DNA from: Plectrocnemia conspersa
Taxonomy: Eukaryota > Arthropoda > Insecta > Trichoptera > Polycentropodidae
Length of the DNA stretch: 64,000 nucleotides
Assembly (NCBI GenBank): GCA_009617715.1
Contig: VTFK01000026.1
Location: 1,302,001 to 1,366,000 of the forward strand
Direction of reading: 5' to 3'
Below the pieces are notes generated by a model. It did no database searches. It was not told where the DNA came from and saw only the letters and a program-made list of their open reading frames with translations. The position numbers and the translations under genes were made by a program. The number at the start of each line of letters is the position of its first letter. Within the stretch, counting starts at the first letter, position 1. Positions 1-11,620 of the stretch are shown here, in pieces.

Positions 1-224
1 CCTGAAAAAAATAGATATGTGTAAAAATGGATTCAACGAAATAATATAATCTTGAACAATGCGTTTGAATATATTTATGGCGCACGTGTTGATCAGCACA
101 TCGACTTGAAGATAATAAATGCAAGTTATGTAGCTGGTTTTAGAGCAAGTAATATACTAGATATACATATTTTGCGTCATCGATTAATGATTTGGGTAAA
201 GCAAGAATAGATATATAAATGTAC

Positions 225-492
225 CTGATAGGACTGCGACACCGAAAACTTCTGCGTCGAGCACGTCGTGGTGTTTGAGGTGTCTGAGGGCGTGGGCGCG
301 CAGGTCGCGCACCCGCGCTTTGGCATCGACGAGTAGACACAGCGGCGTGGATCCCGCCAGGGCCGCAGACGCCGAACAGAAGTCGGGGGCGCGGGGCAGC
401 CTCAGCGACAGGAAGCGCGCGGCCGCCGGCAGCGGAGCCCCCGGCCGCGGCCCGCACGACGGCGGCGCCGGGACGCCGCACAGCGCACGCAT
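225..492 (-). CDS. ex: expanded (ex), first coding exon only; FERM-domain Hippo-pathway protein, partial
   Basis: The minus strand reads MRALCGVPAPPS..., then RFLSLRLP, then LCLLVDAKARVRDL, and ends DVLDAEVFGVAVLS. This matches the start of insect Expanded as I remember it (an MRAFCTVSAP-like start, a FLVDAKSRVRE-like stretch, LDTELFGLAVL), which is the first lobe of its FERM domain. Expanded is an apical membrane-associated scaffold that works with Merlin and Kibra to activate Hippo/Warts and that binds Yorkie directly. The exon ends at a GT donor (GTAC, complement at 221-224) in phase 1, as expected before an Asp-Gly continuing the FERM lobe. It begins with a 21-base untranslated stretch after the acceptor at 514-515, so the gene has at least one noncoding 5' exon further right. 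The next exons lie beyond the left edge. The exon is very GC-rich compared with its AT-rich surroundings, and its linker (about residues 9-50) is rich in Ala, Pro and Arg. The identification rests on about 90 residues. Confidence 0.85.
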
Positions 493-588
493 GCCCCCAC
501 ATAGCACTGGCACCTGAAAATCACAATAATACACGTTAGGAACCAATTTAGTAAAAAAAAAAATATTGTCAATTGGAAAATGTTTAGG

Positions 589-905
589 AGTAGGGCCGGC
601 TCTGGCCAACATTAAAAAATTAATCGTAGAAACGACACATTCAAGTTGTTCTGAACTTTGCTTCTTTTACTCAAAGGGTTCCAAGGGCCCCGCAAAATCG
701 ACGACGAAGTTTTGGTGGTTCACTAGGTCAGTTCTGTCTATGTATATGAATTTTACAAAGATACACAGTCTGAGACGGCAAAACCGGCTCCAGAATTCGC
801 ACAATTTTGATTACGTCGTAATTAATATTATTATTATCACATTTTGTGATAATAATAATATTAATTATTATTGTTTACTTTGAGCGTAGGGCAAAGCTGG
901 CTCTA
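589..905. mobile_element. Fragment of a hAT-like DNA element
   Basis: A GGGCCGGCTCTGG sequence at about 593-605 looks like the terminal repeats of many hAT elements. A GGGCCCCGC block near 685 and a GGCAAAGCTGGCTCTAC block near 888-904 also resemble such elements. No target duplication is visible and the ends are uncertain. The AT-only hairpin at 819-867 lies inside it. Confidence 0.3.
819..867. repeat. Perfect inverted repeat, 23-base arms, 3-base loop
   Basis: The arms at 819-841 and 845-867 are exact reverse complements (TAATTAATATT... and ...AATATTAATTA) separated by TTT. They are mostly A and T, with CACA/TGTG next to the loop. Confidence 0.9.
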
Positions 906-2007
906 CTTATGAGCGTTTAATATCAATAAACGTTCTGAGATAATTTCGCTAAGTTGGATAGGTATCATACTAAACTAAGGAAATTTGAGGTTTGCATATT
1001 AACTTCACGTGTGAAATTAGTACATATTTGGTTTGTAGAGGGTTTTAAAGGACTTATTTCAGTGTTAAGAGCAGGATTTCAAGAACAAATACAAACTCTT
1101 GAAATTTATGTAATTAAAATTGAATAAAAATAATAAAAGACGAAGGAAAAAGGGCGATATCACAGTATTTTTGTACCGGCTCAACCCTGATTTCTTATAT
1201 AATTTGGGTACTTTTTTGATATCCGGAGTCATTTTTAAATAATGTTATTTATTTGTTCAATTGTTTTTTTTTATATAAAAGTACATTATGTATTTTTATT
1301 GCGACCAAAAGCAAAACGTTGTTTTGCTACATAAATACGTAAGGTGCTACAGGTTAGGTGCGAAGGAGTTGCAGCGAGTTAACGTTGACCAGAACAGTAT
1401 AATTTCAAAAATGACTCCGGAAAACAGTAAAGAACTATAATTTGTCTTTTACTTAAATGTGTTGTTTTGCCGTAAATTTAAAAGTTTTTGGTTATTTTAC
1501 TTATTCATGTCTGAAACTCATTTGATGCAGTGCGATTTTTTAACAAAAACTTTAATCTCCATTTTTCCTATATTCTGTTCAAAAACTGTTATTTCACTGA
1601 AGTATGGTAGTTTATTCTTACAAAAATAAAGAATATATGAATTTTTTTATCAATAGGTTTCTGAATTTAAAGGTACATGCTTTTATGTCAACTTTACGCT
1701 AGGGCATGTATTGCCGGTTCTCGATCAATACGGCTAATTGCTATTACCGAATTACCGGAAAATATATTTCTAATTACCAGTTTTTCGGTAAATTTTTCGG
1801 TAAAAATCACATTTTATATTTAATTTTTATTACGATATTGTGTGACGATGTTTGCTGCGGACAAGATCGAAGGGTCTGTTTTAAGAGTCAAGTGTATTAT
1901 CACAACAATCGTAGATCTAGCTTAGCTTAAACACCAAAATAATATTTACAATTAGCATTTAATTATCTAAAAATTCAGCCAATTTGTGTGGAATCAGAAT
2001 GAGTGTT

Positions 2008-2029
2008 AGAGAGAGAGAGAGAGAGAGAG
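2008..2029. repeat. (AG)n microsatellite
   Basis: Eleven uninterrupted AG units. On its own this is only a simple repeat; GAGA-factor binding is possible but unsupported. Confidence 0.9.
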
Positions 2030-2749
2030 TTTTCTCTTTAACATAATCTGCACTAAAATTATATCCAGCCTAAACGATGACACGTTAAGGATGTTATGTT
2101 TTTTAAGGCTTACTTTAATTCTTCTTCTGAAAGAAAATAACTTTTTATTTTTAATAACCATAAAATTACCGATAAAGTGGTATAAATTTCAAATTTTGAC
2201 AATTAACCTGTAAATTTGTATGTCTTACTATATAGACTCACCAAATCTCAAATTCCAGGACCATAGTTTTAATGAATTGGCTTGAGATTTCGTGAGCACT
2301 ACTGTAGTAACTAATTAGTATAAACACTGCATTCGAAATCTAGTATTTTATTGATCCCATTTGGGGACTACGGATAATCTTAAACATAGTATATGGCAAC
2401 TAATCTATTTTATGTCTATCATTGCTGATGTTGTATCTGTAGTAATGTATAGCAATAGTTATATCTTTTTTTTATGGTTATGACTGATGTTCTCAACTAA
2501 ATCCCACAAGAGCGCAACACATTATTCCAGTGAACGCTGCATTTACATCTGTCGTAGTCTATCTCTATACAAATAGCAGTAGTTTTAAACATTATTTCTG
2601 TCGTACTCATGATCAACCCTTTAAATAATATGTAATGAAAATTTATTATAATCTAACAAGTGGTTCTCAATTTTTGTTATCATAATAAGATAAAATAATA
2701 ATGTGCGTCGATATTTTAATAGGCCCTTTCGTGGAGAGATACAACCCTG

Positions 2750-2960
2750 ACATTTTTTCTCGGACCCTCCAATTCGGAGAGGTCCATCTTTCGGTACCGA
2801 ATTGTCGAATTCAAGCAACTGGGCACCGGGCCCGCCCGACGACCTTCCGGGCCCTCGGCGGCCTTCCTCCGCGCATCTGCGGGCTTCGCATTCCAAAAGT
2901 CAGGCGCCAGTTGCGCCCAACCTTGTCCGCGCTGGGCAACCGAAATTATTTTTATCGAAT
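2750..2960. promoter_or_regulatory. GC-rich island 1 with one TEAD-type site
   Basis: About 200 bases of clearly GC-rich sequence in an AT-rich setting. CGCATTCC (reverse of GGAATGCG) is at 2887-2894. Short open frames cross it on both strands but none resembles a known protein. Inferred to be an enhancer-like element. Confidence 0.35.
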
Positions 2961-3529
2961 GGATCCGGAACGAGAGGAATTTTATCACGAGCTGCTAGTT
3001 TGATATTATATCGCGAGATATTAATTAGTCGCTCGAGCGGCCTTAATAAGGTCGTTTGGATTTTTTATTTCGTTTAATTGATGATATGAAAATAATATAC
3101 ATACATCCGTGGAACGTATTGATATACATACATAGATTCGAGGCCGAATCGTTTAATAATGTGCACTTGTATTTATATATTCGAAATCGAAGTATTATTA
3201 ATTTTAATAACATTTATTACACAGTTAGTAAATTACAATGATATTTACTAAACCTATAAATTCTCCAATTATTGATGACTGAATGATTTTTTATCAAATA
3301 TTATTTGGAACGCATTCTGATAATACTTTATAGATAAACATACAAGTAGCATTTAATTGTAAATGTTTATATTATACATTAAAAACGTTCTTCTTACTTT
3401 TTATAGAAAATAAGATGAAGTAATACGTCGCGAAGCTAGAAACTACGCCAAGACTAATGTGAATATCTGTACTCTTCACATATTTAATTTTATTTCAGAG
3501 CCTATAATTTAATAGTTAAAAGATTTTCC

Positions 3530-3850
3530 TTATTAGCACGATAGATCAGTAGTAAAAATCGGAACTAGTGTTTTACAAATTAGTGATTATTATATAATTA
3601 TAATTTCGATCGACTACGACAGATTAGGTTTTCTTAGATTTTCCTAATCTTTCGAATAAATATTGTGATAAATAAATTATCTGTTAATACTAAGCTGTAA
3701 TAATAGTTTTTAATTTGTTTTCATTGTGGTGTTAATTAAGTTTACCCCACTGCAATGCATTAAGTTAACGCCTGTCATGCTGCAACGGAAGATTTACAAT
3801 AAATACAATTTTGAACGTATAAAATTAAATTGTAAAAAATCGCAAAAGAA
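3530..3850 (+). mobile_element. SINE copy A (tRNA-derived family of this window)
   Basis: It shares ordered blocks with the copy at 9810-10215: an ATAATTTCGATCGA block, CACAGATTAGG..., GATTTTCCTAATCT, TAAGCTGTAATAATAG, then a 3' part with TTTACCCCACTGCAATGCAT, AACGCCTGTCATG and GATTTACAATAAATA. The tRNA-like head is poorly preserved in this copy. Confidence 0.6.
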
Positions 3851-4195
3851 AAAACGCAACTATACCGCAGAATCACATTCCATGTAGATCACACAATCAT
3901 AGAGAACATCTTTATATAAATTTCATATGATTTTAAATGTACAAACGTCAAAATAACGTTGATAGTGATAGAGGCAGGTCGCTAGATCTTGTTTTCAGTT
4001 CTTTCGTATATGCAACTCTTTAAGAGTGTCATCAAGAAACATTAATTATATTTTTGTGGATTCTGTCTTATTACTCAGATCTGAATTGACCGAATTATAT
4101 TTTAATATATAATACTATAAAATTAATGATTAATTATTCCAGCACATCAATCGATTGAATAATCCTAGTTAGATGAATGTGTACACATTCACAAA

Positions 4196-4400
4196 AACAC
4201 GTTTCGACAACGCGCTATCGGTCACCGTCGATGGAACATGTTGATCAATGGCGTGTTGTTCAATTCGTATTTGTCACCGTGTCCGGCACGTGGTAATGTT
4301 TACGTTGTTTTTATACAGCGTAAATAATTCCGGCTGCTATTGTACGCCACTTTTCCAACGCATTCCAACGTCACCGGCGAAACTACTATAATTCGGAGTG
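4196..4400. promoter_or_regulatory. Moderately GC-rich island 2 with one TEAD-type site
   Basis: The CpG content is raised compared with the flanks (for example TCACCGTCGATGG). CGCATTCC lies at 4369-4376. No coding match. Confidence 0.25.
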
Positions 4401-4430
4401 AAACTCTACCGCATGAATTAATATTTAATT

Positions 4431-4457
4431 CTCTTTCTCTCTCTCTCTTTCTTTCTC
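4431..4457. repeat. (TC)n-rich microsatellite
   Basis: An imperfect CTCTTTCTCTCTC run immediately right of island 2. Confidence 0.8.
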
Positions 4458-5129
4458 ACGCATACGTAATAATGGATTTATATAAAATGAGGTGCTATTT
4501 AACAGGGAATTGTTTTAAGAGATATGTGCATTTAAATAATTACTGTGTGCAATAAAATTAATCGTTTGTGCATTTATGTAAAGTAAATCATCGGATATTT
4601 ATTTTGCCGAAAGTTATTCATGGAGTGTTCACTGTTATGACCAATGCTCGCTCGCTACCGCTCGGTTGCACCTAATCTGTACAACAGTAATGCACAAACA
4701 ATTTGTTTTATGGTTTTGAATCAATCATCTCACTGTATTACTTTTAAGATTTTCTCTTACGGGATCCTTAGGTTTCTTTTAAACTATGTTATTCTCTCTC
4801 ACTAGGAGTTAAATTAATCTGCTCTTATACATTCGTCAATAGTAGAAATGATGGAATTACAGATGGAATTAATTTCCGTAGTCTCCAATTGTTTTCACGT
4901 GTGCTATGTTCACATTTAAAAAAATTCCCTATTGGGAAAAGATTTAAGATGTGATTATGTGGAGATTACTACTCTTACTGTTTAGTTCTATTAACCTTTT
5001 GATACATATTTTTAATGAAAGGAAAAAAATGCGATACGGCAGCAAGAGGTAAAACTATTTTGGAATGTTCATGAAGGGTTGTAATGTGTTATGGGGAAGC
5101 ATAAGATATGCTACGCCACTGGCAGACTG

Positions 5130-5560
5130 TTTTGCGTTAACAAATCGTTAACCGGGGGCGGTCGGGATTAATCGCATGTCGGACCACGAGCAAAAGGCGA
5201 TCGAAAACATGACGCGTCATTACCGCGCTAATGCGTCCAATTACAGGAGGGGTGCAATTAGCATGCGCAGTGCGCACGAAAGGTAAAGTGCATAAATCGC
5301 ACGAGCTGGCATGCGAACAAAAATAAAATGATTTAGAGATCGAAAAGAAAGTGAAAATGAGAGCTAATGAGCCGTGCGAGATAATGTCTCGAAACGGCCC
5401 GACCTTCGCCAAGGTCGGGAAACCTTGAACGATGCGCAAGAGGAAAACTGCTCGGGATCCTTCCCGGAACGTGGACGCCCCCTAAAGTTTTTTTTACAAA
5501 TAAAATAATGATGTTTTGAGAGTTTTGGAATGCGGACCGGGCGAAGCATATACAAATAGC
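5130..5560. promoter_or_regulatory. GC-rich island 3: TEAD-type site and palindromic nuclear-receptor-like site
   Basis: GGAATGCG is at 5527-5534. A perfect 9-base palindrome, CCCGACCTT at 5398-5406 and AAGGTCGGG at 5411-5419, presents two outward-facing AAGGTCG half sites; the right one reads CCAAGGTCG and fits the FTZ-F1/SF1 consensus YCAAGGYCR. No coding match on either strand. Inferred regulatory element. Confidence 0.35.
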
Positions 5561-6079
5561 ATCTCCTGCAATTCGAACAATTTCCTGTGTTTTGTATATT
5601 TTAAAACAATCTTCCTCTATTTTATGAACACACGATAAGATAAAGAAAATAACACAAATAACGATCGGTAATACCTGATAAAAAGCGATAGAGTTGGAAT
5701 TTAAGAATTTGACCTCTAGCACCACAAGCACAACTACCTTAACCTATGACCATTTCAAATAGTATACTATATGAAAACCTGCTACAATAGGCGCAATAAA
5801 AATCTCCTTAGAGTGTGATGTGCCTGTCATCAGATTAGTTTAGATTTGGACATACATAAACAGTTACAGAATTGCCTAATATTATAATATACCAGGGAAT
5901 ATTCAAGCTGCAGCTAGAAAGTAGATGGAACTTAAATTTCGTTTATATATGCAGTTTAAAATACACAGAAGTAATGTCGTTTTTATCAATAAAACTCAGA
6001 TGACATTTTTCAGTATTTTGATTTTTGACATTTTATATAACATTCTTTCACCTTTTTCATTAATTGCTATTGCTCTTTT

Positions 6080-6540
6080 TGTAGTAATATTCTGATTTGG
6101 AAATAAAACAATGAACAGGAGCCTATTTCATTTACTTCATCTGAATGTGATGTAGTGAATATGAGGGCTGCAATTAAACTTCTTAAAAGGTTGCAGATTT
6201 TATACCGTGTCAATTGAGCAGTATATTGTTATGTTAGTGAATATGTTTTGCCTATCCACTAGAGATGGTATTTTTCACTCAATATAGTTTAAAGTTTACT
6301 ATGCACTTCTGCCATCAGTGTTTTACCTTGTTTTAACACTATTAAAAAATAAATATTTTTGAATCCTATCATACACAAAGAAAAGCATTTTTAGGATGAA
6401 ATCCGGATTTAGGGGTTGGAATTGCCCCTTCTACATGAGATAGCCACTGTTTTTCTTAGTCAGGTTCGAATAAATGATCTATTTTTCGTCCACAGTGATC
6501 TGATTTTTAGAGAAAGGGCTGTAATTGTTATTTTTACGCA
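6080..6540 (-). mobile_element. mariner transposase remnant (decayed)
   Basis: On the minus strand, about 6380-6520, the frame reads EKQWLSHVEGAIPTPKSG, then FHPKNAFLCV followed by DSK. This aligns with the mariner transposase stretch between the KQW-type motif and the LCVWWD motif. Stop codons replace both tryptophans of WWD and interrupt the frame elsewhere. Only a central fragment is recognisable, and it cannot encode a working transposase. Confidence 0.7.
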
Positions 6541-9500
6541 AAATAGTACACGTGTTGAACCCAAAAACATCTTTGGGTAGTAAACTACGAAGTACCGACC
6601 TTGTTTGATAATTATTCGATGATTACCGTTAGATATCATTCAATTTCAACTATGGCTATTTCATCCCCCAAGTTGTGTGGTCCAAGCACCAGATTATTTT
6701 TTTAAACAATTTATGACATATCCTTACATCCAATATGTCGACATAAATTGCAGAAATATTTATTGTAGCAGCTGCTGCATTTCTTTTCATTTGAAATTTA
6801 TACAATATGCAGCTCCGTAATTACAAAACAAATTTCTCCCATTATTCCCAGATCAAACGAATGGGTATTTTTTGTCATTGAACAAAGATCAAACATCGCC
6901 ACAACACAAAAACTAGAAAATACGTGTTTATTACTGAAAAGTCATTATTTTTGGGTACTCCTAATATAACAATTACAGATAAGAGTATAACAATAATATT
7001 TTTGCTACAAAGATAAAATTATATGCTGATTTCAACTGTATCATTAGTTTTTCGAGAAATTCGATTCTTTTCACTGGTTTTCAATATTGTTTCAACAAAT
7101 AGTAAAAAGTCATTTATACTTATAAGTCTTAATCTGTAATATAATTATTGTAAAAGTACTACAAAAAAATTTGTAGTATTGTATTGATCATAAATGGTAT
7201 CGTATGTATTATATATGTTGCATTAAAGCTTTATTAAACTACATATATTTATAGTATTTATGTACGGCTGTTTTGCTGCACTAAAAGATTTGTCATTTAA
7301 TTAAACCATCAAAAGCAAAAAATATATCTAAAGAAAAAACTAATACATATTTTTATAATATGACAAAATGATTTTTTGTTATTATATTAAAAGAAAAATG
7401 TCTGAAAAAATTTGCAAAAAAAGTTATATACATATGTATATAAAAAAACAGACAGACTTTAGCGAGTAATTTCACACATAAAGAAAGTTATCTTATCGTG
7501 TTGACAAGAATCTGTTGTAGTGTTTTCTGTCATGCTACACAAAAATAAAAACATTTGGCGCTGATGTTCTACATCTTTTTTATTGAACATTGCTTAAGAT
7601 TTTTTAATTCGTGAACTTTGAACGTATTGATTTACGTTTTTTTAACTGATCTTTAACCTAACATACCAATATGCATACGTGATTGGTCTATAAATGATTA
7701 ATGAATGATTCAATTGTGTGCTATTTATATTTGATGTATATATTCAACGATTTACAATTAAATTATGTATGAATATACTTAATTCTGATTATATTGAATT
7801 TATTTCTGGTATTAATAATTACGGATTTTTCAGTGGGCGTAAACTTTACCGGTATGAAGATTACGGTATTTCCTTTTTTAGATTGTGTTGAATGCGTTAT
7901 TAAAATAAAGTTATGAACATAAACCGTGTTTATTGAGTGTTAATTTAATATAACCTACGTTACGACTTCGTAATGATTCTCACTCACACACCGTAGCAAA
8001 ACAATAAAGCAAACATTCCGATTAGATTATAGCGAAATCGTTACATTTACAATACAGCAGTTAAATTCCAACGCGATGATTACAATCTATGTACAATACA
8101 TGTGCAAAAACGCAGCGAACCACTGAACCGATCGAAACATATTTTTTTTACAATCGTTATACAAGGTGTCCCATAAAGAAATTCACTTTTATTTAACCAA
8201 TTTTTTATTACATGGATCTTGTGCCTATAATCAATTCCAGTACTTATTTATGAAATATTTTAATGGAAATATTCAAAGTGTAGAATTAAAGGGTAATACT
8301 TAAAAATTATCAAGCATGTCGTAAGAGTCCTCTGAGGCTTTTAAACTGAACATAGAAAACAATGTGCATTGAACTTTATTCGTAAGATCGAGAGGTATCA
8401 TAAAAAATGTTGTCCGACGTGTATATAATGCATCATGTTGATGAACAATTGAAGCAGAAGAATGCGTGATTGATCACTGCTGATATTTTTTTGTAGTTGA
8501 AATTCAAGCCAGCGTGCGTCTAAAATCTAAAGCAGACCTCAACGTGACTGACACGTGTGACCTTGAAGGGTTCTTATAATGCATTATTTATCATGACAAA
8601 ATGCATTTTTCTGTCTACTTTTTAATGCCTGTGAATTTATCTGCATTTTAATGTTACAAAGTATTCATAAAATTTTCATATGAAAATTACTTATAATTAC
8701 ATTTAATTTAGAATTAACCGAGTTGCAGCGCGTATCATATATTTTTGATAAGCCTACACAAATGAGTGTATATAATTTGTGTAAATTTCTAAGAATTAAT
8801 CTCCAAGGTAAATCAGAGCATATCTAAATTATTTCAATACCCACAACATACATTGTATCGCATTGTATTTTAAATGCCAGAATGAAAATAATTGTGTGCT
8901 TAGAAAAACTTTTATTGTAGACGTTCAACAACATTTAATATATTTTGTTGTATTGCACATTGTACGAAATTCTTATAATAATCTGATGTGTATTTTTTTT
9001 TTAATGTTGGAAATTCTCATGAGATTATTATTAACATATCGTAAGGTATGATAACAAATAAAAAAATCATTAAATCATAAACGACAATAAATATTAATTT
9101 TATAGACAAAGTACAAAATGTGTCAATATTAGGTAAATATTTATTACACGTATACATTTTGTAAATAAATAAAGTCAAATACTTTTACCTGCATATAATA
9201 AAATCATGACAAATCATTCGAGTGGGATTGAGGAAATTTGTACACTGAAAGAGCTTTTGGGTAAGCCTTTAATCGAATGATAATAATTTTAAGATTTAAT
9301 TTTGGAATCTGAAGTATATCATTGGTGCTTGACAAATTAAAAAAAATAATTCCTATATATTTTGAAAAATACTATAAATTATTATTAGTATTAACGATTT
9401 ATAATATTCCTCGACAGTCCAACTAATTTGTAGTATTTTTTTAAAATAGCTACTGTGAATATTAAATCATGTCTTGTTAATGTCTTAAAAGACCGATTTT

Positions 9501-9589
9501 AGATATTCATAAAAAAGGTAATAAAATATGTAATATATATAAAGGCTTTTTATAACGTGAACTATTCAATCTTAATCGACAGGTTTTTC

Positions 9590-9725
9590 TCCATGTTTTT
9601 TGTAACTACTCATAAAATCATCGACGGCTTGTAATTTATGATTCGCAATTGAGTACCGCAAGGATCGAATATTGGTTCTCTGCTATTTATGAATTATATA
9701 CACAAAATTTGCTTACTCCGACTGT
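9590..9725 (+). mobile_element. LINE reverse-transcriptase fragment 1
   Basis: At about 9652-9705 the plus strand reads VPQGSNIGSLLFMNYIHK. This is the classic RT block with GVPQGS...GPLLF...YIND of jockey/CR1/I-type non-LTR retrotransposons. The catalytic YADD block is not found and stops lie nearby. Confidence 0.65.
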
Positions 9726-9809
9726 TAATAATATGCCTATAATTTAAAAATATGTTTATATGTATATTAAAGCGGTTACTGATTATATATCTCTATAAGA
9801 TTAGTAAAT

Positions 9810-10215
9810 AGAAATAACCAATAGACCAGTGGTATAATAAATAAGTCACTAAAATGTAAAAGACCTGGGTTCAAATCCCATAAAGATACATTATATATAC
9901 ATTTTTCAATTTCTATTGTTTCTTGCAGATAGTTATTAGTGATTTTACATATATTTATAATTTCGATCGATCATCACAGATAAGTTTTCCAAGATTTTCC
10001 TAATCTCACGGATGAATAATTAAAATGAAAATCAAGCTAGGTCACCATAGTGACATTTATTGATTATAAGCTATAATAATAGTTTATAATAGATGTCACT
10101 GATTTCCATACTTTGATTTTAGTCTGGTGGCTCATTAATTAGTAATTATTGATAATGTTGCATTGCATTACATGTTATGTTACAATCAAACATTTACAAT
10201 AAATAAATAAAAAAT
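9810..10215 (+). mobile_element. SINE copy B, the most complete copy (tRNA-like head, body and A-rich tail)
   Basis: The head contains an A-box-like AGTGGTATAATAA and a B-box GGTTCAAATCC near 9870, as in tRNA genes. The body contains ATAATTTCGATCGATCATC, GATTTTCCTAATCTCACG, AGGTCACCATAGTGACAT, TAGATGTCACTGATTTCC and GGTGGCTCATTAATTAG, ending in AAATAAATAAAAAA. Truncated or diverged copies lie elsewhere in the window on both strands. Confidence 0.75.
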
Positions 10216-10299
10216 GACTGCATTATTCTAATTAGTCGATTTTTCTAATAAGGGTTTGTGATACAACAGCCTTAAATTTAATATGACGAATTGATGCTT

Positions 10300-10485
10300 A
10301 GCGTAATTTATTTATTATTTTTAAATATGCAATTGTAACCTGACAGGCGTAAGCCCAATGCGTTACAGCAGGGTAAATCTGTACCAACTGTGTAAGTCAA
10401 TCAGATATAATGAATACCTACAAATAAATATTAACCACCTTTCTGAAAGTCTGGGAATCAGTGACATCTATATTAATAATTATAA
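10300..10485 (-). mobile_element. SINE 3' part, inverted relative to copy B
   Basis: The reverse complement carries the family blocks TAGATGTCACTGATTCCC, TTTACCCTGCTGTAACGCAT and TACGCCTGTCAGGTTACA. It lacks the tRNA-like head. It lies about 85 bases from copy B in opposite orientation, so a transcript across both could fold. Confidence 0.65.
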
Positions 10486-10509
10486 TCAATAATGTTAATG
10501 TAGCTGGGA

Positions 10510-10628
10510 CCAGTTTTTTTTATTAATAGCGCATTTTTGTAAATAAAAATTCGAGTGCCACTGCTGGGGCTCGAACCCGAAACTACAGAGTTACTAGTCT
10601 GAGACGTTACGGACAACACTATTCCGCA
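10510..10628 (-). mobile_element. Second tRNA-like SINE or tRNA pseudogene
   Basis: On the minus strand the sequence starts GCGGAATAGTGTTGTCCG, continues through GTTTCGGGTTCGAGCCCC (B-box GGTTCGAGCCC) and ends in a T/A-rich tail. It does not close into a proper cloverleaf, so I call it a SINE head and not a tRNA gene. It differs from the copy A/B family. Confidence 0.5.
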
Positions 10629-11149
10629 TTAAAATATGGAATCACAGAACCATTAAATAATCCTTATTAATCCATGATATTTGTATTTAAAGAAATATGG
10701 ATATTTACTATCGAATATCTGAATATCCAAGCAAGTTTCTCTTAGGAGCACTCGTATATGACTCTCTAATTGTCTTTCTATACTCGTCGAACTCCAGTTT
10801 TATAAGATTCTCGTGGGATGTATTTGATTGCACTGTACTTCTTCATGAAATTAAGTATTACTGAATGGATTATTTGCAAATATAGATTTATTTCATATAC
10901 ATATATAATAATTTCTTATTGAACGTCGATTTTATAATTATGTATTAAGAAGCTTTTAAACAATCTTCCAAAATTAATTTTTTTGGTCTATGAGACAGGA
11001 ATTTTGATCGATTGGCAAGGTTTTTGTCAAACTATTCTTTGCGAGCATTTCTGGACTCATTTTAAATGCGCCAAAAAGTTTATAGACGCAGTTTTTTTTC
11101 TCGTACGCGAAAAAAAAAACCATCGATTCGGATCGATTAATTCTGGTAC

Positions 11150-11620
11150 ATGTGTCTGTTTTTCGCGTGCGCCCGAAGGTCGCAGCCGGCATTCATTTTA
11201 TTGACCGTTCTCGGTCGTCGTTCGGTAACGTTTGATTTACATAGTTTTCTCCGTGGCGGCGGTATGCGGCGGTGGGGCCGCGTCGGGGGCCTCCGGCGGG
11301 AGGGGGCGCGGGGGCGGAGGGGCGCCGAGGAATGCGGTCGGAATGCCTCGGCCATTGTGCCCGGGGGCCCGTGCTTACCCCGCCGCCGCTGCCGACCCGA
11401 CATAATCTCCGGTAAACAATTTGGGCTTGCGGGCCAATCGTCAGCTGTTCTAGCCACGCGCCAAAAATCGACCGCAGTGGCCGAATCTGTCGATCGACGA
11501 GAGTGGGTCGCGGTTCGAACCCGAGGTGAATAGCGAGGAGGTCTCGGCTTTCGAGGGTAGGCCGCTATTGTTGGCCACTTGCCATTGTTTGATTCGAATT
11601 TCAATTTGACAACCATCGGT
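11150..11620. promoter_or_regulatory. GC-rich island 4 with a tandem pair of TEAD-type sites
   Basis: One of the most GC-rich stretches in the window (for example GGAGGGGGCGCGGGGGCGG). GGAATGCG at 11329-11336 is followed 11 bases on by GGAATGCC at 11340-11347 in the same orientation, one helical turn apart. Long open frames on both strands come from the scarcity of AT-rich stops; they have low-complexity Arg/Pro/Gly composition and no family match. Confidence 0.45.

Noticed and set aside
275..517. 80-codon plus-strand frame opposite the ex exon
   Set aside because: Antisense shadow of a GC-rich coding exon.
184..612. 142-codon minus-strand frame that extends past the ex exon on both sides
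   Set aside because: Only 225-492 matches Expanded. The parts outside the 514-515 acceptor and the 223-224 donor are intron read-through.
9820..9890. Possible tRNA gene
   Set aside because: A- and B-box-like words are present but the arms do not pair into a cloverleaf, and the same head occurs with a common body in several copies, so it is a SINE.
11137..11616. Overlapping open frames of 159 (minus) and 127 (plus) codons
   Set aside because: Both lie in the GC-richest island, where stops are rare. The products are low-complexity Arg/Pro/Gly sequence with no family match and no splice context.
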